From contig AP026547.1 of NCBI GenBank assembly GCA_026075535.2, positions 10,106,001 through 10,170,000 of the forward strand: a stretch of DNA of 64,000 nt, written 5' to 3'. The translations under genes and the position numbers were made by a program. Shown here one piece after another: positions 55,996-64,000 of the stretch (position 1 is the stretch's first letter; the number at the start of each line of letters is the position of its first letter). This stretch comes from Tricholoma matsutake (Eukaryota; Basidiomycota; Agaricomycetes; Agaricales; Tricholomataceae). The notes under the pieces are model-generated. The model ran no database searches, was not told the DNA's origin, and saw only the letters and a list, made by a program, of their open reading frames with translations.

Positions 55996-56204
55996 AAGAA
56001 ATGCTGATATAAGAGGCACTCTTACACTCTCTCATACTCCCAAATTTTTGACCAGGGGCATGGCATTCAAGGACCAGGGAACATTAATGAAGAGGCAGGG
56101 GATGGTGATGAGGGCAGGAGACAATGATGAGGGTAACCAAAAGTAACTTTTCATGTTCATAATAACACTGAGTTGCAATTGCTTCCTGTAAACTGGGTCA
56201 ACAA

Positions 56205-56440
56205 TGGCATGGACAGGGTTGATGAAGGCATGGACAGGGTTGATGAAGGCATGGACAGGGTTGATGAGGGCATGGACAGGGTTGAACAGGGTGTGGACAG
56301 GGCTGACAAGGGCATGGACAGGGTTGACTAGGGCATGGACAGAATTGATGAGGGCATGAACATGGTAAAATTGATGGGTTGACAAGGACATGGACAGATT
56401 GATGAGGGCATGGACAGAGTTGATGAGGGCATGGATGTAG
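56205..56440 (-). repeat. CATGGACAGGGTTGATGA minisatellite
   Basis: About ten imperfect 21-24 bp copies of GGCATGGACAGGGTTGATGA in the LARD interior. Similar CATGT/CACCAGCCC units occur at 38860-38990 in the other copy, in opposite orientation. Confidence 0.8.
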
Positions 56441-59346
56441 CAAAAATTGATCAATGATTGATGGGGTGATGCCAACAGTTGGCAACATGGTGGTGACATG
56501 GAGGGTATACAGTGGGCAGGGTCTGTTCATCATGGTAAGGCTTCAGCGGCCAGGGACATGGCTGGGGCTCAGGACATGGTAGGGGCTGACAAGGATGGTG
56601 AAGGTGGAAGGTGCAGGTGGTGAATGGGTAATGACATGGCATCATCAGCCCAGATGAAACAGTAGGCATGGGGGTTGCATGCAGTGGTACAGGGCTCAAA
56701 GGGCATAGGATGAGAGGGCAGCATAAAATGGCAACTGCAAGGGTGACAGCAGGTGTGGGGAATGGATGGCAGGTGTTGATAGATGTCCATGGCAATGTTG
56801 GTGATGTGGTAGGGGTGTAGCATGCAGATGGTGGTGCAATAGCATGTTTCTGGGAGGTATGGGGTGAGCTGGGTGGTTGGAATGTGTTTGGAGGTGTTCT
56901 GGTGGGTCAAGGTGCATGCTCTGTCATCTTACAGATGTGACCCATTGTATTGAGTGGGGCAGAGCAGGGGGCCTTGGCCTTCATCAAGGATGATAATGAT
57001 GTGGTGGGTCCTGTGGATGCATGAGGGGTCATGGTAGGCTCATGGTGCATAATGGGGGCAAGGGGGTCAAGCAGGGGATGGCTGGGGGATGCAGACAGTT
57101 TTCTAGTAGTTCCTGGAGCTGGCATGGCCATTTCATCGAGCAGACAATGTGTCTCAATGAATGTGTTTGTCTGTCATCATGGGGCTCAGTCTACTAGGCT
57201 GTAGACTGTCATCATGGGCTGTCAGGTGCATGGGTAGCTGTATATGTGCTAGACACAACCCTAGACACCATTTTAGAGGTGGTTGTGGCTGGTGATGTTG
57301 GCATAGGCAGCTGTGACATGGCACTTGTGAGGGGAGGCTCAGGACACAGGAGGGGCTGGGAATGAGGCTGGAGCACTGTGGGTTGGTTTGGTAACTGGTG
57401 CCAGCATTTGTGAGGTGCTGGGGGCTGTTTCAAGGCTGGGCATAAAGTAGTGGTGGTGGTTCTCAACATTGCTTGCATTGTTGATGGGGGCTGTGTGGGC
57501 ATCATCAGCAGTGACATGGTGCATCACAGTGGTGATGGAAGGTTGGCTTGTTGAGGGGTGCCATTTTCATCACAGCATCATCAGTGGCAGGAGGAGTGGT
57601 TTGGGAGGCTGTCTTAATGGTGGTTGGCCTGTGAGGGGCATACAGCACTGAATGAGACAAGGGGAGGTGTTATGAGAGGTGCAGGATCAAACAAGTTGCA
57701 GGGAGGGAAAACAATAGGCACAGGGTCAAAATGAGAGGAGGGGGATTGAAATGAGAGCAAACAATGTCAAATGACAACTTGTGGTGCTGAATGGTTGAGA
57801 CCAAAGGCAGGCAGTGCAGATGAGATGGGTGGCATGGAACTGAGCTAAGGGTGTGGGGACAAGATGCTAACAATATTGAACAATGCTACATGGCACCAAA
57901 CAAGTCAAGGCAGCTTTGAGATGTGAATTGCATATGATCTACCTATTGAGGAAATGCCAGCAGGGTGGAATGGGAGGGGAAGCAAGAGAAATGGGGTGGA
58001 GATGAGGTAGGCAGGGTGTAAACAAGACAGAGGGGTGGAACAAGAGAATAGACTGTGTGCAAGAAGCTAATGATGTCGAACAATGCCATACCACACCGAA
58101 GGCAGGGCAGTCACAGTTACAGTGCTGGGGGACAGTGCTGGGTGCTGGGGACAGTAACATGGTACAGTGTGAGTAACGGTGCTGGGTGCTGATGGCATGG
58201 TGCAGGTGATGAACATGGGGAGCAGTGGGTGAGTGTCAGAGGCTAACAACATTAAACAATGTCATACAACACCAAACAAGTCAAGGCAGAATGGCCTGGG
58301 CTAAGAGAAGAAACCAATGTTGAACTACGCCACATGATGCTGAATGAGTTGAGGGGGAAAATTCCAGACTCGGTGGGAGAGGCATCAAGAATCAGTCAAG
58401 GGGAGGGGGAGAGCAAGTGAGTAGTGGGTATAGTCCAGCATTGTCAAGGTACATTGTTGGTGAGAAAAAATTCAGTCATTTTTGGAAGTCTCAGGGCTGG
58501 TTTGACTTTGGGAAAAGAATGTGTTGTGGGAGATTAGAGAGTATGGATAGTAAGCTCATTACAAAAAAAAAGTGGAAGGAAGCTGGAGCTTCCAACACTC
58601 AAAGAGAACAAGACATGTAAGGAACTTTGTATATTTCAGGGGAGGAAACTAAGATTTTGTACAAAGTAATCAAGGTGTAGACTATATACTACTGGAATAA
58701 CATGTGATAACAGGTGTGGATGTAGATAAGAAATGCTGATGTAAGAGGCACTCTTACACAATACCAACAATGGATGACACAACACCAATGGGACAACAAT
58801 CATGGCAACAATGGAACGATGACAGCAGCACCACACACGATGGCAGTGGGGAGGCACATGACAGCAGTAGGAACTTCCAAATTCAGACAAATGACTATGA
58901 TAATGGGGATAACAATGATAGGGACAATGATGGTGATGTGGAGATGATGACAACAGCAGGATCAGAGACAACAACAACAACAGTAGCAGCAGGAATGGAG
59001 AAGACAATGATGACACTAGCAGGACCATAGACAACAATGATGGCAATGACAGCAGGAATGGTGGTGATGGCAGCAGCATCCAGCACATTCTCAACTAACA
59101 ACACCATGCCCCCTCACTCCTTATTTTACTTTATTGTGGTATTAGTTTTTTTTTGTACAGTATATAGTCAGTAGACTGGTCTCGACCAGTCTACAAACCA
59201 ATATGTAGCTGATATGAACTGGTCCTGTAGGGTCCAGTTTGGTTTTCTTAGTATATATGAAATATAAAGACCGGTTTCAGTCCTGGTTCACCCTTGAAGA
59301 GGGTAAAGACCAGGACCAGATTGGACTTTTAAGCACTAGCAACACC

Positions 59347-60250
59347 ACATTTCAGACCACTCACCATTTGACTTGAGTAAACAAGCTTTAAACTCAATCA
59401 ATATGGCTTAATTTTATAACTCTGTCAGTTTTGAGAATTAGATCTATTGCTCTAGCCATTTGAAAGCTCTCATCAAAAGAAGCATTTTGGCTAGAGGAAT
59501 AAGAAAAGCACAATTTTTTTCTTACCCTATCTGGCTTGTACAAAATTTGTGGTGACTAGGTGACCCATGCTAAAATCATGAGTTGTGACCCCCTCTTGTG
59601 ATTTCCTTATTCCATCAAAAATCAGACATATAAAGTGCATATATACAAATCACTTTGTCAGTTCAAAATGAGAAAATCAGTGGTGGTTGCAACACAGCAC
59701 CTTGAAAAGCACAAAAATGATGCTAGTGTAAGCATATGGATGTAATGACAATTTGCATATTGTGAGCTTTTACATCCTGACCTCAGTCAATGTCCGAGAG
59801 CTCAACCACCTTGTAGAAAAAGATTGAGGACATAGAGGAGGGTTAAAATGACATGGGATTTGAATAAAATGTTGTGGAAGGCTGTATAAATTGAAAAGTC
59901 ATATATTTGCAATTCCTGGCCATCTATAGTAAATTGTTTCTGGGGCAAACCCTGTTGTAAAGACACATTGTAGATGTAAATTTGTGGACAAACAAACTCA
60001 AGAAATTTTAGTAACCAATTTTGGACATTGGCACAAACATTTGGTGACCTCCAAAACCATCTAGAACATGACTATATGAGGTGTTATGGTGCAATTTCTG
60101 CACTTTATTTTGACTCTCCGACAGAATTCCACCTGGGAACTGGGCTGCACATAGCAGATAGGAACAAGACTTCCAAGGCATAGTTATGCTCGACTACAGA
60201 ACTAGTCTAGAGGTGAGAAAAATGTGACTTGAATCATGTGGCTGATGCCT
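59347..60250. other. CpG-poor sequence, nothing recognised
   Basis: AT-rich and without long open frames, inverted repeats or known domains that I can see. Confidence 0.4.
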
Positions 60251-60261
60251 GGGTGATGCAC

Positions 60262-60348
60262 ACTTGATAACATAGTGATTAGTTTTCGATCACTCTAATC
60301 AAGATGTCTTGAGTTCAATCCTTACTCTGCACAAATATATTTTGTAGG
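60262..60348 (+). repeat. tRNA-derived SINE-like segment
   Basis: TAGTGATTAGTTTTCG (60273 on) and GAGTTCAATCC (60311-60321) are A- and B-box-like at tRNA spacing. The tail CTGCACAAATATATTTTGTAG matches the tail of the minus-strand segment at 41608-41700. Confidence 0.55.
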
Positions 60349-60416
60349 CACTTTGACAACTTAAGACTTGAAATTTGACTATCCATTAGGGTATATACTC
60401 TAAGTTGAGCATCTGG

Positions 60417-60515
60417 AGTAACCAGAATCTGGTCAGAATAACCAGAATAACTGGACTCCAATTGGAATAACTGGACTCTGACTGGAATAACTGGACTCCA
60501 ACTGGAATAGGTGGG
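60417..60515 (+). repeat. GGAATAACTGGACTCC tandem repeat
   Basis: Four to five copies of a 24-bp unit (AACTGGACTCCAACTGGAAT). The ACTGGACTCC core resembles sub-terminal motifs of the hAT family here, so it may mark an unresolved element end. Confidence 0.7.
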
Positions 60516-61065
60516 GGAGGGTAAATTACAGCATAATGTTGCCAAAAATAACCCAAAACATTTGGCCCAAATTTGGCCACCCAAAAATGTCATGGGAAAA
60601 CATGCCAGAGGTGACGTATTTTGACCTGGATCTGCCATAGCCTTTGTCTGCAATGTATATAAATAGATCTCAGAAAGCAGAATTTTGATTCCATGATATT
60701 TTTCTGTTGTGGTCAATTTGCTGCACACTGTAATAATACAAAAGACACAGGAAAAAGAACAGCTTAATTCCCCTTCACCACTCACATTTCAACAAAATTC
60801 CATATCAGATTCATAAATACTACCCTTCATAGCAACTTTGTAGATTTCTCAGAAAGTAACATTTTTTTATTTCCTGGTTGCAGAAAGCTACCCAGTTTTA
60901 TGTTTTTTGACTAATCTGGAAGTACACATGGCATTGGTAGGTTATGCATGACTTCTAACTAGGACAGGGAAGGGTGTGCATATATTGAACAGTCAATGAA
61001 TTTGAAGGAAAGGCCTTCAAAAGATGGTTGCAAAATCAGCAACAAGTATGGGCTTCAGTGGGACA

Positions 61066-62515
61066 TAGGGATGCCAAAGTTTGGTTCAGTTTGGTTCTTC
61101 AAAGATTTTGCTGAACCTAGAACCAGACTTCAGGTTTGGTCCAGGCAATCTGCTGAACTTCAAACTGGACCATTGGTTCAGGTTTAAGAGGGTTGGGTTC
61201 TAGGTTCAGGAGGGTCTGAACCCAGAACCAAACTTTTTTATACCAAAAATTCTTTAAAATGGCTGTATACAACTACATAACTACAAAGACCCCTTTAATA
61301 GTGTCAAGATGCAAAGGCATGACTAAGTGATGGCCCCACACTGAGCAGTGGTAGAATCCACCATCAAGTATGTTGACCATGCCTTCTGACCGCTCAGATT
61401 AAAGTTGACAATTTTTACTTACATACATTCGACTACACATCATCTGTATCTTATTCCCCCTCAAGAGGTTTTCTTGATATGACACAAAAACTAACTGGTA
61501 AGGGGGCATGTCCTGACTAATAAAAAATTTCACCCCTCCCATGTTGTGAGTGAGGGGCTGTGAACTTAATTAAATAAAAATAAAACACCTCTTGTGCAAG
61601 ACATGCAAGAGTTGTCATCTATTCCATCCCTGTTGTCCCTGCCACCTCCCACATGCCAGTAGCACCACCCCTCCAGTAGTCCTTGTGGTCTTCATCATCC
61701 CACTCCCTGTCGTGCACCTCCCACTGCCATTCTCATCTGTGCCATCAAACGTGGGTCCTCCATTGTCATTGTGGGTTGTGCTCAGGTGTTACCTTGTTTC
61801 CATTGTCGTAGTCATGCTTGTGCTCATGCTCCCTATTGAGCCAGTGCTCATTGTTTTGTCATATGCTGCTAGCACTGACCACCCTCCAAGCAGTGGCTCA
61901 CAGGGCTGGGGGTGGGTGCTGGATCATCTGTCATCATTGTGGGGTGCTGGGGTGGGTACTGGGCTGTTCCTCATTGACATGGGGCCCTGGTGCTTGGTTT
62001 TGCCATTGTAGGCTGGTTATCCATTGTTGTGGTTGGGCATGGGCTAGTATGGGTGCCATCATTGTAACATGTTTATGACCTAAAACTAATGAAAACGGTT
62101 AGTTTGTTGAAAGAAAAAAGAAACAAGAAACATAAAACTTACCTAGGGCACAAACAATGCCAATCATCATTTGGGCCCATTTGGGGTGCAATTGCTCATT
62201 TGCTCATTTTCCAGTGTACACATGGAATCAACAGAAATGTTCCCATCACATGCATACAGGACACATGATGTGTCAAAACCTGCTGCCAGTGGGTGGAGTC
62301 CATTGCATTCAATACTACTCACAAAAGATGTGACAGAAAAAGTTCAGTTTGAACTAGGTTCAGGCAAGGTTCAGAGATTTTGAACCTTGCCCGAACCTAG
62401 AACTGAACTTGGGGTCCGGTTCTACCCATCCACCTGAACCTTGGACTGAACTTTGGTCCAGTTCTGAGAAGTTCAGGTTTGAACTTTGGTTCAGAACCAG
62501 ACTGCAGCATCCCTA
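61066..62515 (-). mobile_element. hAT-like element E4 with exon/intron modules, 1450 bp
   Basis: Perfect 8-bp duplication GTGGGACA (61058-61065 and 62516-62523). Termini TAGGGATGC..GCATCCCTA. The sub-terminal zones repeat TTGGTTC / GAACC motifs. The minus-sense interior has a hairpin (62146-62178, GGGCCCAAA pairing with TTTGTGCCC) just before CCTAG|GTAAGT, an intron 62142-62080 with AACTAAC and TTTTAG (63 bp), and a GAGCCACTGCTT core at 61884-61896. No transposase is present. Confidence 0.8.
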
Positions 62516-62523
62516 GTGGGACA

Positions 62524-63730
62524 CAGGATTGTCTCAGAAAGCTAATGATGGACCATAGAACAGGTTGGGGTGAATGTGTGATGATTGTTCACTGGTCATT
62601 TTTTAGATACATGATTATGACTCCTAACGTGATAAATGGGCCGAAGTCATGGTCTGCAGTTCTCCCTTTGGTTAGTATCAGTCATGACAGAAGACAGGAA
62701 ATGGTTAGAGCGAATCTTGGAGGATAGGGAACTGCTGGGAACAAGTCCTATCCCATGTCATACCAAAACTCCAGTGAACAGGTACATAAGTGAATTGCAC
62801 ATAGCAGACGCCACAGCATTTGATTGATAGAAAGGTCCCAAATCTAGGCACAGATACTGAAGGTAAATTTGGTAAATGTTCATGACTCTCTGGCAGGAGA
62901 TGCACCTAGTGTGGTGAAGTTGAAGCAGCAGACATTCCAGAATCTTTACAACAATGTGTATACATACAACTACCAGCTGTGTTGTAAATGTCGAACACAG
63001 AAGCACCAGTCAGCTCATTTGACATTGGAAATGGAGAAGTGGATGTTTCAGCCATGATGTACTCACAGCATTCTGGCATGAAGTGACTCAGGATTGCATG
63101 ACCACAGTATCCCTAAGCTTTATGGCATACTTGCTGGTGCTAGTGATGCATGTCACAGAGAATGAGTCAGCTGCTGGGGTGGATATAAACCGCTTCACCC
63201 GAAGGATGTCATAAACGTCTGACCAAAAGAAAGTAAAATTGAGGTCAGTCAAAATTGTTCAGTTTCAAATTTTGTTATGTTATGCCATGAGAGAAAGAAC
63301 AGCAGGAACGATGCAAGCAATAACATTTTAGTTTCCTGAGTAAGTAGAATATATGTATCAGACATCCATCAGTAGAATCCATATTATGGCATGGAGCTAC
63401 TTAGCAACCTGTGCAAATTTTCGGGGATGGAAGGTGCCAGTTTAACATTTAGCACCAAGGGTAGTATGTAATGAAAGCTAAACAAAGACATGAGATCAGC
63501 AAGTAGGTATGAACAATGTCATGGAGAGAAAACAAACCTTATGGCTGAGTGAAAGGAGTAATGGTCATTGTCAAACTGCTGCAGATGAGGTTATTCTGGA
63601 GAGATTCAAACTGAATGCAACTTATTCTCTCATTGAAGTGTTTGAATTACACATGTTAACTTGCTGGGTCAAGGGGGGAAGACAAACTACAAGTGAAGGT
63701 AAACTGATGTATGTATGCCAAAAAACCCAT
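62524..63730. other. No assigned gene
   Basis: Flank of E4, CpG-poor. Short plus frames (62869-63057, with YQLCCKCRTQKHQ; 63509-63763) are unassigned; the second overlaps the MYND fragment on the other strand. Confidence 0.3.
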
Positions 63731-63734
63731 TTAC

Positions 63735-64000
63735 CTCAAGGCCTACATATGTGTAAACCTTGATATGGTTTGGCCAATCCATTTTTTGGCACATCCGCCC
63801 TGGTTGACAATACCTCACTGGAGTCACCTTACATGACTACAAAACAACAACTCCTTGTCCTCTCTGCCACAGAGCTTGCAACAAGCATCACCCTTCTCTG
63901 CCCTTCTCTTATCCTCCTTCTCCAACATCTTGATGAACTCAGGAACAGTATGCTTCAGGATAGTTGCAAACAATGTATACTGCACCATACACCCATCCCC
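63735..64000 (-). pseudogene. MYND-type zinc finger protein fragment, frameshifted, runs off the edge
   Basis: On the minus strand from the window edge: an amphipathic YTLFATILKHTVPEFIKMLE stretch, then CCKLCGREDKELLFC, a one-base frameshift near 63830, then CKVTPVRYC, CQKMDWPNHIKVY. The Cys/His spacing and the YC..CQ..DWP.H signature define a MYND finger, a protein-interaction zinc-binding domain common in large basidiomycete families. The break means this copy is probably not functional. The 5' part lies beyond the window. Confidence 0.65.

Larger units (their letters stand above)
55396..58758 (-). mobile_element. Non-coding LTR element (LARD type) with 186-bp LTRs
   Basis: In minus orientation the 5' LTR is 58758-58573 and the 3' LTR is 56026-55396 (186 bp once a 445-bp insertion and duplication are removed). 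LTRs start TGTAAGAGTGCCTCTTACAT and end TTCCTTCCA. GGGAGTATGAGAGAG (56041-56027) is the polypurine tract. Target duplication CAACA / CAATA (55391-55395 and 58759-58763). The 2.5-kb interior has no gag or pol; it is CpG-poor and made of ATGGACAGGG/GGTGATGG-type repeats. Movement would need enzymes from another element. Confidence 0.8.
54152..59338. mobile_element. hAT element E3 enclosing LTR elements
   Basis: The 20-bp terminal inverted repeats are identical: TAGTGCTTAAAAGTCCAATC at 54152 and its complement ending at 59338. The flanks TGAACACC (54144-54151) and GCAACACC (59339-59346) match at six of eight positions. The element's own sequence is 54152-54649 and 58759-59338, about 1.1 kb; the rest is nested. 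The right part (58759-59100) has the ACAATGAT/GGCAATGAC-rich composition of the exon-like modules, and CATTTGGGCCCAG|GT occurs at 54636-54651. Confidence 0.75.

Overview
The window is fungal nuclear DNA, most likely from a mushroom-forming basidiomycete (Agaricomycetes). Three things point there: introns of about 45-75 bp with GT..AG ends and CTAAC-like branch sites; transposase families I know mainly from Agaricomycetes (a Tnp2-type CACTA transposase, a PIF/Harbinger plus Myb/SANT pair, an IS630/Tc1-type DDE family, a DIRS-like tyrosine-recombinase retroelement, an SPT5/KOW-like repeat protein); and a Copia element with a single fused gag-pol frame. The species cannot be fixed from sequence alone. 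Almost all of the window is nested mobile DNA. Only two coding frames look intact: the Copia polyprotein (16902-21767) and an isochorismatase-family hydrolase (23575-24210, minus).

Layout. 189-7283 is a hAT-like element with an 8-bp target duplication. It holds a palindromic MITE, and a TGAT-ended repeat that was itself split by a Tc1/mariner element carrying two convergent genes; one of those genes was hit by two further MITEs. 7292-8763 is CpG-normal, single-copy-like DNA. 8770-14258 is bounded by long inverted repeats and contains the convergent Harbinger transposase and Myb/SANT genes. 14466-16224 is a small element made of exon/intron-like units. 16314-22137 is a young Copia retrotransposon with identical 338-bp LTRs. 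22143-25200 is CpG-normal and holds the hydrolase gene. 25.4-28 kb has low-complexity repeats and a gag-like relic. 28.1-34.5 kb has a decayed CACTA transposase and an SPT5-like pseudogene diverging from a large palindrome. 35.3-35.9 kb is a 125-bp satellite. 39.4-45.9 kb is an IS630/Tc1-type transposase gene split by an insertion that was itself inserted into. 47.9-53.1 kb is a DIRS-like relic peppered with small hAT elements. 54.2-59.3 kb is a hAT element enclosing a non-coding LTR element. 61.1-62.5 kb is another hAT element, and a MYND-finger fragment runs off the right edge.

Two patterns run through the whole window. First, most repeats are nearly free of CpG and rich in TpG/CpA, and many of their premature stops are TGA where the family has arginine. 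This fits decay of methylated CGA codons. The Copia element, the hydrolase region and a few MITEs escape it. Second, at least five unrelated-ended, small DNA transposons carry the same kind of cargo: repeated exon-like blocks that end in a short perfect or near-perfect hairpin placed just before a canonical 5' splice site, followed by a 42-73 bp intron. The hairpin sequence varies while its pairing and position are kept. This is the least explained and most interesting structure in the window.
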